Shown: positions 1-6,920 of the stretch, piece by piece
How positions within the stretch are numbered: position 1 is the stretch's first letter
Layout: each line of letters starts with the position of its first letter
Origin: an uncultured Nocardiopsis sp.
GTDB lineage: Bacteria; Actinomycetota; Actinomycetes; Streptosporangiales; Streptosporangiaceae
Length of the DNA stretch: 10,541 nucleotides
Direction of reading: 5' to 3'
Assembly: GCA_937957845.1 (NCBI GenBank)
Contig: CALGOD010000283.1
Coordinates: 1 to 10,541 of the forward strand
Made by a program: the position numbers and the translations under genes
The notes under the pieces: generated by a model
What the model saw: only the letters and a program-made list of their open reading frames with translations
Databases searched by the model: none
Told to the model about the DNA's origin: nothing

Positions 1-1416
1 GAAGCCGACATCTGCGGCATCACCATGCCGATCACCAAGCACAACTTCCTGGTCAAGAACGCCGGGGACATCTCGCGTACCATCGCCGAGGCCTTCCACA
101 TCGCCTCCAGCGGACGTCCCGGCCCCGTCCTGGTCGACATCTCCAAGGACGCCCTGCAGTCCTTCACCGCCCACACCTGGCCCGAACGCCTGGACCTGCC
201 CGGCTACCGTCCGGTCACCAAGCCCCACGGCAAGCAGGTCCGCGAGGCCGCCAGGATGATCGCCGAGGCCCGGCGTCCGGTGTTCTACGTCGGCGGCGGC
301 GTCCTGCGTGCCGGAGCCTCCGCGGAGCTGCGCGTCCTGGCCGAGCTCACCGGTGTCCCCGTGGTCACCACCCTGATGGCCCGCGGTGTCTTCCCGGACA
401 GCCACCCGCAGTTCGTGGGCATGCCCGGTATGCACGGTGACGTCTCCGCTGTCGGCGCCTTGCAGAAGGCCGACCTCATCGTCGCCCTGGGCGCCCGCTT
501 CGACGACCGCGTCACCGGCCGGCTGGACAGCTTCGCCCCCGACGCCAAGATCGTCCACGCCGACATCGACCCCGCGGAGATCTCCAAGAACCGCTACGCG
601 GACGTGCCCATCGTCGGTGACTGCCGCGAGGTCCTGGCCGACCTGGTCGTGGCCGTGCGCGCCGACCAGGAGAAGGGCCGTCAGGGCGACTACGAGGGTT
701 GGTGGAAGCAGCTCAACCGCCTGCGCACCACCTACCCCAAGGGATACGAGACGACCGACGACGGAAGCCTGTCCCCGCAGGCCGTCGTCCAGCGCCTGGG
801 CCAGATCGTCGGGCCGGAGGCCACCTACGTCGCCGGCGTGGGCCAGCACCAGATGTGGGCGGCCCAGTTCATCGACTACGAGCGCCCCGGTTCCTTCGTC
901 AACTCCGGCGGCCTGGGCACCATGGGCTTCTCCGTGCCCGCCGCGCTCGGCGCCAAGGTCGCCGACCCCGACCGCACGGTGTGGTCGATCGACGGTGACG
1001 GCTGCTTCCAGATGACCAACCAGGAGCTGGCCACCTGCGCCGTCGAGGGCATCCCGATCAAGGTCGCCGTGGTCAACAACGGCAACCTGGGCATGGTCCG
1101 CCAGTGGCAGACCCTGTTCTACGAGGGGCGCTACTCCAACACCGACCTGCAGACCGCGCCGCGGGACGAGAAGGTCCGCATTCCCGACTTCGTTCGTCTG
1201 GCGGAGGCGTACGGTTGTGTCGGTCTGCGTTGTGAGCGTGTCGAGGACATCGACGCCACCATCGAGAAGGCCATGGCGATCGACGACGCCCCCGTGGTCG
1301 TGGACTTCACCGTCAACCACGACGCCATGGTCTGGCCGATGGTCGGTCCCGGAGTGAGCAACGACAACATCCAGTACGCGCGTGACATGGCGCCGAACTG
1401 GGAACACGAGGACTAA
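1..1416 (+). CDS. ilvB: Acetolactate synthase large subunit (5'-truncated)
   Basis: Catalytic subunit of acetohydroxyacid synthase, a cytoplasmic ThDP, Mg and FAD enzyme. It condenses pyruvate with pyruvate or 2-oxobutyrate in the first common step of valine/leucine and isoleucine synthesis. The frame is open from base 1, so the start lies outside the window. 471 residues are present; the family has about 600-620, so roughly the first 130-150 residues, including the catalytic glutamate region, are missing. Visible parts are the end of the N-terminal domain (TMPITKHNF, then RPGPVLVDI), the central FAD-linked domain (LGARFDDRVTG near residues 165-175), and the C-terminal ThDP domain with GDG at about 332-334 and the paired NN at 359-360. 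An ATG at 25 lies inside the conserved TMPITKHN block and is not the start. ilvN follows after 21 bases, consistent with one operon and 1:1 subunit production. Identification is firm; only the 5' end is unknown. Confidence 0.97.
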   Translation, partial: EADICGITMPITKHNFLVKNAGDISRTIAEAFHIASSGRPGPVLVDISKDALQSFTAHTWPERLDLPGYRPVTKPHGKQVREAARMIAEARRPVFYVGGGVLRAGASAELRVLAELTGVPVVTTLMARGVFPDSHPQFVGMPGMHGDVSAVGALQKADLIVALGARFDDRVTGRLDSFAPDAKIVHADIDPAEISKNRYADVPIVGDCREVLADLVVAVRADQEKGRQGDYEGWWKQLNRLRTTYPKGYETTDDGSLSPQAVVQRLGQIVGPEATYVAGVGQHQMWAAQFIDYERPGSFVNSGGLGTMGFSVPAALGAKVADPDRTVWSIDGDGCFQMTNQELATCAVEGIPIKVAVVNNGNLGMVRQWQTLFYEGRYSNTDLQTAPRDEKVRIPDFVRLAEAYGCVGLRCERVEDIDATIEKAMAIDDAPVVVDFTVNHDAMVWPMVGPGVSNDNIQYARDMAPNWEHED

Positions 1417-1437
1417 GAGGAGAAGGCGAAAACCACC

Positions 1438-1962
1438 ATGAGCAGTCACACGCTTTCCGTTCTGGTGGAGGACACGCCGGGTATCCTCGCCCGTGCCTCC
1501 TCCCTCTTCTCCCGCCGCGGTTTCAACATCGACTCGCTCAGTGTCAGCAACACCGAGTATCCAGGGCTGTCCCGGATGACGATCGTGGTCAACTGCGACC
1601 TCCACCCTTTGGAGCAGGTGACCAAACAGCTCAACAAGCTGGTCAACGTCGTCAAGATCGTGGAGATGGACACCACCGCGTCGGTCCGACGCGAGCTGCT
1701 GCTCGTCAAGGTCAAGGCCGACGCGTCCAGCCGCACCCATGTGCTGCAGACGGCCGAGCTGTTCCGCGCGCACGTCGTGGACGTCAGCCCGGACGTCGTC
1801 GTCATCGAGGCCACCGGCGACCCCGAGAAGCTCGATGCCCTGGTCAAGAACCTGGAGCCGTTCGGCATCCGGGAACTGGTCAAATCAGGGCTGGTCGCCC
1901 TGGGACGCGGACCCCGATCGATCACCGACCGCTCCCTCCGCGCGGTCGAGCGAAGCGCCTAG
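1438..1962 (+). CDS. ilvN: Acetolactate synthase small (regulatory) subunit
   Basis: Regulatory subunit of acetohydroxyacid synthase. It raises the activity of IlvB and confers feedback inhibition, usually by valine. The 174-residue length is normal for the family (about 160-175). Residues 4-80 form the ACT domain, with the typical opening TLSVLVEDTPGILARASSLF, the NIDSLSV segment, and MTIVV. Residues from about 83 form the C-terminal ALS_ss_C domain (RRELLLVKVKAD, then VVDVSPDVVVIEATGD). The ATG is preceded by a purine-rich GAGGAGAAGG about 11-15 bases upstream. The gene lies 21 bases after ilvB, so the two are almost certainly co-transcribed. A 10-bp hairpin begins five bases after the stop codon. 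Nothing looks broken, and no other assignment is plausible. Confidence 0.97.
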   Translation: MSSHTLSVLVEDTPGILARASSLFSRRGFNIDSLSVSNTEYPGLSRMTIVVNCDLHPLEQVTKQLNKLVNVVKIVEMDTTASVRRELLLVKVKADASSRTHVLQTAELFRAHVVDVSPDVVVIEATGDPEKLDALVKNLEPFGIRELVKSGLVALGRGPRSITDRSLRAVERSA

Positions 1963-1967
1963 GAATC

Positions 1968-1993
1968 GGGGGTCCGGTCGCGGCCGGACCCCC
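1968..1993 (+). terminator. Hairpin in the ilvN-ilvC gap
   Basis: Perfect 10-bp inverted repeat GGGGGTCCGG / CCGGACCCCC with a six-base loop, starting five bases after the ilvN stop. There is no T-run after it. It may be a leaky terminator or an mRNA-stability or processing element that sets the ratio of ilvBN to ilvC. ilvC follows 46 bases later with its own ribosome binding site, so complete termination is not implied. Confidence 0.55.
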
Positions 1994-2039
1994 GTGGCCG
2001 CGTCCCGTCGAAAATCTCAATACATAGGAGTAACCCCAA

Positions 2040-3035
2040 GTGGCAGCACAGATGTACTACGACGACGCCGCGGACCTCTCGCTCATCCAGAGCAAGAAGG
2101 TCGCCGTCATCGGTTACGGCAGCCAGGGGCACGCGCACGCGCTGTCGCTGCGGGACTCGGGCGTGGACGTGCGGGTCGGCCTGGCCGAGGGGTCCAAGAG
2201 CCGCGCCAAGGCCGAGGAGGAGGGGCTGCGTGTGCTCACCCCCGCGGAGGCCGCCCGTGAGGCCCAGGTCATCATGATCCTGGTCCCCGACCACATCCAC
2301 CGGGACCTGTACGCCTCCGAGATCGCACCGAACCTGGAGGCGGGCGACGCCCTCTTCTTCGGCCACGGCTTCAGCATCCGTTACGGCCTGGTCACCCCGC
2401 CCGAGGGCGTGGACGTGGCCATGGTCGCGCCCAAGGGGCCGGGTCACCTGGTCCGTCGTCAGTTCGAGGCCGGGCGCGGCGTGCCCTGCCTGGTCGCGGT
2501 CGAGAAGGACGCCAGCGGACAGGCCTGGGACCTGGCCCTGTCCTGGGCCAAGGGCATCGGCGGCACCAAGGCCGGTGTCATCAAGACCACCTTCACCGAG
2601 GAGACCGAGACCGACCTGTTCGGTGAGCAGGCCGTGCTCTGCGGCGGTACCGAGGAGCTCGTCAAGGCGGGCTTCGCCACCCTGGTGGAGGCGGGCTACC
2701 AGCCCGAGGTCGCCTACTTCGAGTGCCTGCACGAGCTCAAGCTGATCGTGGACCTCATGTACGAGGGCGGCATCTCCAAGATGAACTGGTCGGTCTCGGA
2801 CAACGCCGAGTACGGCGGCTACACCCGCGGTCCGCGGGTGATCACCGACCAGACCCGCCAGGAGATGCGCAAGATCCTCCGTGAGATCCAGGACGGCTCC
2901 TACGCCAAGGAGCTCATGGACGAGTTCGACGCCGGTCAGCCGACCTTCGGCAAGCGTCGCGAGGCCGAGCAGAACGAGCAGATCGAGAAGGTGGGCGCCG
3001 AGCTGCGTCCGCTGATGAGCTGGCTCAAGGCCTGA
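2040..3035 (+). CDS. ilvC: Ketol-acid reductoisomerase, class I
   Basis: Cytoplasmic enzyme that isomerises and reduces 2-acetolactate or 2-aceto-2-hydroxybutyrate to the dihydroxy acids of the valine/leucine and isoleucine pathways. At 331 residues it is the short class I form. The N-terminal Rossmann domain shows GYGSQG at 25-30. The loop after the second strand contains GSKS (51-54), the serine-bearing type usually associated with NADPH. The C-terminal knotted helical domain has the metal ligands D192 and E196 (TDLFGEQ) and E228 and E232 (FECLHE), plus substrate serine S253 in SVSDNAEYG. H109 in FFGHGF is also conserved. The GTG start at 2040 is chosen because AGGAG ends nine bases upstream and the protein then begins MAAQMYYDDAADL, as in relatives; an ATG five codons in is less likely. 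It lies 77 bases after ilvN with a hairpin between, and is probably the last gene of the ilvBNC unit. Confidence 0.97.
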   Translation: MAAQMYYDDAADLSLIQSKKVAVIGYGSQGHAHALSLRDSGVDVRVGLAEGSKSRAKAEEEGLRVLTPAEAAREAQVIMILVPDHIHRDLYASEIAPNLEAGDALFFGHGFSIRYGLVTPPEGVDVAMVAPKGPGHLVRRQFEAGRGVPCLVAVEKDASGQAWDLALSWAKGIGGTKAGVIKTTFTEETETDLFGEQAVLCGGTEELVKAGFATLVEAGYQPEVAYFECLHELKLIVDLMYEGGISKMNWSVSDNAEYGGYTRGPRVITDQTRQEMRKILREIQDGSYAKELMDEFDAGQPTFGKRREAEQNEQIEKVGAELRPLMSWLKA

Positions 3036-3142
3036 GCGGTGCCCTCTCGGGGCTCCGTCCCGTGTCCGGGCGCCTCGAAGGCGGAGGTCTTCGGTGGCGT
3101 GTGAGCAAGGGACGACGGGCCCCGGACAGATCTGGTGAACCG

Positions 3143-3174
3143 CGGGGGCAGGTGGATACGGCCACCTGCCCCCG
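3143..3174 (+). terminator. Terminator hairpin after ilvC
   Basis: Perfect 13-bp stem (CGGGGGCAGGTGG / CCACCTGCCCCCG) with a six-base loop, 107 bases after the ilvC stop. There is no T-run, which is common in actinobacteria. It is the strongest structure in the ilvC-serA gap and probably ends the ilvBNC transcript before serA. Confidence 0.75.
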
Positions 3175-3202
3175 ACATGCTTCCCTACTCGACTAGTAGA
3201 CT
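3172..3202 (+). promoter_or_regulatory. Possible serA promoter
   Basis: TAGACT at 3197-3202 resembles an actinobacterial -10 box. CCGACA at 3172-3177, 19 bases upstream, is a weak -35 and overlaps the foot of the preceding terminator. A small inverted repeat, CTACT-N5-AGTAG (3185-3199), overlaps this region and could be a protein site. A later 7-bp repeat, CCCGATC (3220-3226) / GATCGGG (3249-3255), may fold in the leader. The evidence is positional and consensus-based only. Confidence 0.3.
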
Positions 3203-3280
3203 TTCGACCGGCCGTCACCCCCGATCCGGGCAGTGCCACCACTTGCGCGATCGGGTCGCACCACCCGAAAAGGAACCGTT

Positions 3281-4870
3281 GTGTCCAAACCCGCCGTACT
3301 TGTAGCGGAGAAGCTCTCACCCGCCGGAATCGCGTTGCTCGAAGAGGACTTCGAGGTGCGCCACGTCGACGGCTCCGACCGGTCTCTGCTCCTGCCCGCC
3401 CTCAGCGACGTCGACGCCCTGATCGTGCGCAGCGCGACCCAGGTGGACGCGGAGGCCCTGGCCGCCGCCCCCCGCCTGCAGGTGGTGGCCCGAGCCGGTG
3501 TCGGCCTGGACAACGTCGACGTGGAGGCCGCCACCAAGGCCGGCGTCCTGGTGGTCAACGCCCCCACCTCCAACATCATCAGCGCCGCCGAGCAGGCCAT
3601 CAACCTGCTGCTGGCCAGTGCCCGCAACACCGCCCCGGCGCACAACGCGCTGGTCAACGGGGAGTGGAAGCGGTCCGAGTACACCGGTGTGGAGCTGTAC
3701 GAGAAGACCGTCGGAGTGGTCGGTCTCGGCCGTATCGGCGCCCTGGTCGCCCAACGCCTGTCGGCCTTCGGCACCAAGATCATCGCCTACGACCCCTTCG
3801 TACAGCCCGCCCGCGCGGCCCAGATCGGCGTGGAGATGACCACGCTCGACGAGCTGCTGGAGCGCTCGGACTTCATCACCATCCACCTGCCCAAGAACAA
3901 GGACACCCTGGGCCTGATCGGTGACGAGGCGCTCGGCAAGGTCAAGCCCAGCGTGCGCATCATCAACGCGGCGCGCGGCGGCATCCTCGACGAGGACGCG
4001 CTCTACCGGGCGTTGAAGGACGGCCGCGTGGCGGGCGCGGGCATCGACGTGTTCGCCAAGGAGCCCTGCACCGACAGCCCGCTCTTCGAGTTCGAGAACG
4101 TCGTGGTCGCCCCCCACCTAGGGGCCAGCACCTCCGAGGCCCAGGAGAAGGCCGGCACCCAGGTCGCCCGTTCGGTCAAGCTGGCCCTGTCCGGTGAGTT
4201 CGTCCCCGACGCGGTGAACGTCCAGGGCACCGGTGTGGCCGAGGAGATCAAGCCGGGCCTGCCACTGACCGAGAAACTCGGCCGTGTGTTCACCTCGCTC
4301 GCGGGTGCGATCGCCAGCCGTATCGACGTCGAGGTCCGGGGCGAGATCGCCGAGCACGACGTCAAGGTGCTGGAACTGGCCGCCCTCAAGGGCGTCTTCA
4401 CCGACGTGGTGGAGGAGACCGTGACCTTCGTCAACGCCCCGCTCCTGGCCAAGGAGCGCGGTGTGGAGGTCAACCTCACCACCAGCGCCGACAGCAGCGA
4501 CTGGCGCAACCTCATCACGGTTCGCGGGCTGCTCGCCGACGGTACCCGCGTGTCGGTCTCGGGAACCCTGACCGGTCCTCGTCAGATCGAGAAGCTCGTG
4601 GAGATCGACAACTACTCCATGGAGATCGGCCTGGCCGAGCACATGGTGTTCCTGTCCTACGAGGACCGTCCCGGCATCGTCGGCAAGGTCGGTGCCCTGC
4701 TGGGCGACGCCGACGTCAACATCGCGGGGATGCAGGTCATCCGGGACAAGGAGGGCGGCAAGGCCCTCATCGCGTTGACGGTGGACTCCGCCGTGCCCGA
4801 CGCGATACTCGCCTCGATCTCCACCGAGATCGAGGCCGACATCAGCCGCCAGGTGGACCTGGAGGACTGA
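3281..4870 (+). CDS. serA: D-3-phosphoglycerate dehydrogenase
   Basis: Oxidises 3-phosphoglycerate to 3-phosphohydroxypyruvate with NAD, the first committed step of serine synthesis, in the cytoplasm. The 529 residues match the long mycobacterial type with two regulatory domains. The catalytic and nucleotide-binding part covers about 1-315: GLGRIG at 148-153 binds NAD, and the catalytic residues are R232 (NAARGG), E261 (FAKEP) and H279 (APHLGAST). The intervening ASB domain runs about 318-450. The C-terminal ACT domain covers about 455-525 (FLSYEDRPGIVGKVGALLG), where serine feedback inhibition is expected. The GTG at 3281 is preferred because AAAGGAA lies six bases upstream and the protein then starts (V/M)SKPAVLVAEKLSPAG. 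The frame is open back to another GTG at 3233, but that lacks a ribosome site and would add a non-conserved basic stretch. Hairpins on both sides suggest it is transcribed alone. Confidence 0.96.
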   Translation: MSKPAVLVAEKLSPAGIALLEEDFEVRHVDGSDRSLLLPALSDVDALIVRSATQVDAEALAAAPRLQVVARAGVGLDNVDVEAATKAGVLVVNAPTSNIISAAEQAINLLLASARNTAPAHNALVNGEWKRSEYTGVELYEKTVGVVGLGRIGALVAQRLSAFGTKIIAYDPFVQPARAAQIGVEMTTLDELLERSDFITIHLPKNKDTLGLIGDEALGKVKPSVRIINAARGGILDEDALYRALKDGRVAGAGIDVFAKEPCTDSPLFEFENVVVAPHLGASTSEAQEKAGTQVARSVKLALSGEFVPDAVNVQGTGVAEEIKPGLPLTEKLGRVFTSLAGAIASRIDVEVRGEIAEHDVKVLELAALKGVFTDVVEETVTFVNAPLLAKERGVEVNLTTSADSSDWRNLITVRGLLADGTRVSVSGTLTGPRQIEKLVEIDNYSMEIGLAEHMVFLSYEDRPGIVGKVGALLGDADVNIAGMQVIRDKEGGKALIALTVDSAVPDAILASISTEIEADISRQVDLED

Positions 4871-4920
4871 CGCGCCGATCCGGGTCCGCCGCCTCCTCGG
4901 GGTGACGTGACCTGGGCCGA

Positions 4921-4955
4921 GGGCCGTGCCGCGCGACCGCGGTGCGGCCCTTCGT
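4921..4955 (+). terminator. Terminator hairpin after serA
   Basis: A 13-pair stem (4921-4933 with 4938-4950) containing two central G-U wobbles and a CGAC tetraloop, followed by TTCGT. It starts 50 bases after the serA stop. A smaller 6-bp hairpin (GCGGGG 4959-4964 / CCCCGC 4972-4977) follows directly. This form, GC stem then TTCGT, is common at actinobacterial gene ends. Confidence 0.8.
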
Positions 4956-4977
4956 CGTGCGGGGACACGAACCCCGC

Positions 4978-5386
4978 CCGATGCTCGCGGGGCGTCACGG
5001 ACGCGGCTCCGGAACATGCCCCCTCCACGTCCGCTCGGGTCGCTGCCCTGGCGCGACACGTGATCGTCTCGCATAGTGAGAATTTCTGGCCACATAGTTG
5101 GACATCCGATATTCTGAAGACCTAGGAGTTGGTGGTGCACGGCCCTGACGTCGAGGGTCGGCGCCCAGTGTCGCTTCGGTTCCGACCGGGACCTTGTCGG
5201 CGCCCCACGGCAGACGATCCCGCCGGGGCGGACTCCTTCCTCCGTGGACACCGTCGCCCACGTTCCGCACTTCATCGCTGTTCGGCGCGATCCGCTCCGA
5301 ACTCCGACAGTGCACCCGTGTAGAGCAATCCACACCCTGGCCGAACCGTTCCCAGGTCCGGTCACGTAGAGCATCCGGAGGATCAC
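4978..5386. other. Long non-coding stretch upstream of the small ORF
   Basis: About 400 bases between the serA terminator hairpins and the small ORF at 5387. The part around 5060-5125 is visibly less GC-rich and carries a palindrome (5067-5081) plus promoter-like words: GAGAAT at 5078-5083, and TTGGAC (5098) with TAGGAG (5123) 19 bases later. Bases 5130-5386 contain no convincing reading frame. One open GTG frame (5135-5323) has poor third-position GC and is arginine/proline-rich. If transcription begins near 5090-5135, the RNA would have a 250-300-base 5' leader before the small ORF. I recognise no known riboswitch, tRNA or other structured RNA in it. Confidence 0.5.
5067..5081 (-). promoter_or_regulatory. 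Operator candidate, copy 1 (serA-leuB gap)
   Basis: On the minus strand this reads TCTCACTATGCGAGA. It matches 13 of 15 positions of the palindrome before leuB (TCTCACTATCTGAGA). The outer four bases of each arm are perfect inverted repeats (TCTC / GAGA). It lies in a relatively AT-rich patch and overlaps a possible -10 box (GAGAAT, 5078-5083). This suggests a repressor site controlling the transcript that includes the small ORF and perhaps leuB. The regulator is unknown; an IclR-type BCAA regulator (NdgR/LtbR family) would be the first guess. Confidence 0.55.
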
Positions 5387-5476
5387 ATGTACGACATGGT
5401 CGAGCACCCGTCCGAGCCCGAGTCCCAGGACGAGATCAACCGAGCCCTGCAGGACGCCCTCAACCGCCGCTTCTGA
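5387..5476 (+). CDS. Small acidic protein, 29 residues, unknown function
   Basis: I do not recognise this protein. It starts MYDMVEHPSEPESQDE and ends in a likely amphipathic helix, EINRALQDALNRRF. It is acidic: seven Asp/Glu against three Arg. Support for translation is good. A near-ideal GGAGG (5377-5381) sits five bases before the ATG, and every codon except one (CGA, residue 19) ends in G or C, as in the flanking real genes. No in-frame start exists further upstream before the previous stop at 5321. It lies alone between serA and leuB, 171 bases before leuB, between two copies of the operator palindrome, so it may be co-regulated with BCAA genes. It has too few BCAA codons (two Leu, one Val, one Ile, none clustered) to be a classical attenuator leader peptide. 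It has no signal peptide or membrane segment. Confidence 0.65.
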   Translation: MYDMVEHPSEPESQDEINRALQDALNRRF

Positions 5477-5592
5477 AGGTCGGTCCCCGGCGGGCGGAGG
5501 CCGTGTGTCGGACGGGGGCGGACGGTCTCCGTGAAGAGGCGACGCGGGTCCGTCGGGGGAGGTAGGGTTGTCTCATTCAGCGTTCATCCTGG

Positions 5593-5607
5593 TCTCACTA
5601 TCTGAGA
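5593..5607 (+). promoter_or_regulatory. Operator candidate, copy 2 (upstream of leuB)
   Basis: Perfect inverted repeat TCTCA-CTATC-TGAGA, 40 bases before the leuB start. An additional TCTCA half-site at 5571-5575 lies exactly 22 bases upstream, about two helical turns, on the same face. A -10-like TAGGGT sits at 5563-5568, so a bound protein would lie at or just after the presumed transcription start. The same palindrome appears before cimA and in the serA-leuB gap. Confidence 0.6.
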
Positions 5608-5647
5608 AGAAGCCGGTGGGGCCGTATCCGAAGCAGAGGCAGTCCGT

Positions 5648-6712
5648 ATGGCAGCGCGTACCGTGAAACTGGCGGTCATCCCCGGCGACGGGATCGGTCC
5701 CGAGGTCATCGCCGAGGGGCTCAAGGTGTTGGAGGTCGCGGCCTCCAGGCACGACCTCGCCATCGAGACCACCGAGTACGAGCTCGGCGCCAGGCTCTGG
5801 CACCGCACGGGCGAGACCCTGCCCGACTCCGTCGCCGCGGAGTTGGCCGGACACGACGCCCTCTACCTGGGTGCCGTCGGCGACCCCTCGGTCCCCAGCG
5901 GTGTCCTGGAACGCGGTCTGCTGCTGCGTCTTCGCTTCGACTTCGACCACTACGTCAACCTCAGGCCCGTGCGCCTCTACCCGGGCGTGGACAGCCCCCT
6001 GGCGGGAGTGGGCCCCGAGGACATCGACATGCTGGTGGTCCGTGAGGGCACCGAGGGACCCTACGCCGGGGCCGGTGGCGTGTTGCGCAAGGGCACCCCC
6101 CACGAGGTCGCCACCCAGGACAGCGTCAACACCCGCCTGGGGGTCGAACGGGTCGTGCGCTACGCCTTCGACAGGGCCGCGGCCCGCCCCCGCCGCAAGC
6201 TCACCCTGGTGCACAAGGACAACGTCCTGACCTTCGCCGGTGAACTGTGGCAGCGTGTGGTCCGCGAGGTCGGCGCCGAGTACCCGCAGGTCAGCGTGGA
6301 CTACTGCCACGTCGACGCCGCGTCGATGTTCTTCGTCAACCAGCCCGCCCGTTTCGACGTGGTGGTCACCGACAACCTGTTCGGCGACATCATCACCGAC
6401 ATCGGCGCCGCCATCGCCGGAGGCATCGGGCTGGCCGCCAGCGGGAACATCAACCCCGACCGCACCTTCCCGAGCATGTTCGAGCCCGTGCACGGCTCCG
6501 CCCCCGACATCGCCGGACAGGGCAAGGCCGACCCCACCGCCACGGTGCTCTCGGCCGCCACCCTGCTGGAGCACCTCGGCGTGCCCCAGGCGGCCCGTGA
6601 GATCGAGGCCGCGGTCTCCGCGGACCTGAAGACCCGCGCCCAGAGCGGCGCGGTCCGCTCCACCTCCCAGATCGGCGACGACCTCGCCGCGCGAGTAGGC
6701 GAGCAGGGCTGA
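5648..6712 (+). CDS. leuB: 3-isopropylmalate dehydrogenase
   Basis: NAD-dependent oxidative decarboxylase that converts 3-isopropylmalate to 2-oxoisocaproate in leucine synthesis. Relatives also process 3-methylmalate to 2-oxobutyrate in the citramalate route, which fits the cimA gene in this window. The 354 residues match the actinobacterial short LeuB type. Visible features: the N-terminal IPGDGIGPEV (11-20); the substrate arginines in LLRLRFDFDHYVNLRP (R94/R96 region and R106); REGTEGPYAG with Y139; K190 in VHKDNVL; metal aspartates D223, D247 and D251; and the family signature NLFGDIITDIGAAIAGGIGL (243-262). The nucleotide-binding loop contains EPVHGSAPDIAG (279-290). The ATG is preceded by AGAGG eight bases upstream. 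The presumed promoter region holds the TCTCA-N5-TGAGA palindrome. Two hairpins follow the stop, so the gene appears to end its transcript before ilvE. Confidence 0.96.
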   Translation: MAARTVKLAVIPGDGIGPEVIAEGLKVLEVAASRHDLAIETTEYELGARLWHRTGETLPDSVAAELAGHDALYLGAVGDPSVPSGVLERGLLLRLRFDFDHYVNLRPVRLYPGVDSPLAGVGPEDIDMLVVREGTEGPYAGAGGVLRKGTPHEVATQDSVNTRLGVERVVRYAFDRAAARPRRKLTLVHKDNVLTFAGELWQRVVREVGAEYPQVSVDYCHVDAASMFFVNQPARFDVVVTDNLFGDIITDIGAAIAGGIGLAASGNINPDRTFPSMFEPVHGSAPDIAGQGKADPTATVLSAATLLEHLGVPQAAREIEAAVSADLKTRAQSGAVRSTSQIGDDLAARVGEQG

Positions 6713-6718
6713 CGCACA

Positions 6719-6755
6719 CCGTCGGCCCTGCCCATCTGCGAGGCGCGGCCGACGG
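6719..6755 (+). terminator. Hairpin directly after leuB
   Basis: Nine-bp inverted repeat CCGTCGGCC / GGCCGACGG with a 19-base loop, beginning six bases after the leuB stop. It is the first of two stacked hairpins and is weaker than the next because of its loop and the lack of a T-run. Confidence 0.45.
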
Positions 6756-6780
6756 CTCCAGGGTCACCGAACCACACCGC

Positions 6781-6815
6781 CGACGGGCGCGCTCCGAATC
6801 CGAGCGCGCCCGTCG
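6781..6815 (+). terminator. Strong terminator hairpin after leuB
   Basis: Perfect 14-bp inverted repeat CGACGGGCGCGCTC / GAGCGCGCCCGTCG with a seven-base loop, followed by CCGTCTTGG. It is the longest perfect stem in the window and lies between leuB and ilvE, so ilvE probably has its own promoter. Confidence 0.8.
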
Positions 6816-6870
6816 CCGTCTTGGAGTGACAGGCTCTGGCACCGGGTGCGCTCTTCCGACAGACTGATAC

Positions 6871-6894
6871 CAGGTCGGCGGCGCTGCCGACCTG
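6871..6894 (+). promoter_or_regulatory. Hairpin in the ilvE leader
   Basis: Nine-bp stem CAGGTCGGC / GCCGACCTG with a six-base loop, 26 bases before the ilvE start codon. It follows a weak -10-like TGATAC (6865-6870) for which I see no good -35. It may be a 5' UTR stability or regulatory structure, or a protein-binding palindrome. It does not match the TCTCA palindrome of the other promoters. Confidence 0.4.
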
Positions 6895-6920
6895 ATGCAC
6901 CCGAGAGGACCATCGACAAC

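Noticed and set aside
3233..3280. Upstream GTG as an alternative start for serA
   Set aside because: No ribosome binding site, and the added residues are basic and not part of the SerA fold. The GTG at 3281 has AAAGGAA at the right distance.
1959..3320. Long reverse-strand open frame opposite ilvC, and similar ones opposite serA (3317-4117, 4118-5407), leuB (5573-6574) and cimA (9407-10507)
   Set aside because: These are shadows produced by high-GC codon bias. The products are low-complexity (His, Gly, Leu, Asp, Val rich) and lack family motifs.
5135..5323. GTG frame preceded by AGGAG in the serA-leuB gap
   Set aside because: Many codons end in A or T and the product is Arg/Pro/Ser-rich, unlike real genes here.
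5194..5565. 123-codon frame overlapping the small ORF
   Set aside because: The product is Arg/Pro-rich with no family likeness. The small ORF in another frame has far better codon use and ribosome site.
6850..6860. GCTCTTCCGA, a match to the reverse of the adapter found at the contig end
   Set aside because: Only about 10-11 bases match and the following bases diverge from the adapter. The flanks read sensibly from leuB to ilvE. Probably chance, though a read-level check for a chimeric join here would be cheap.
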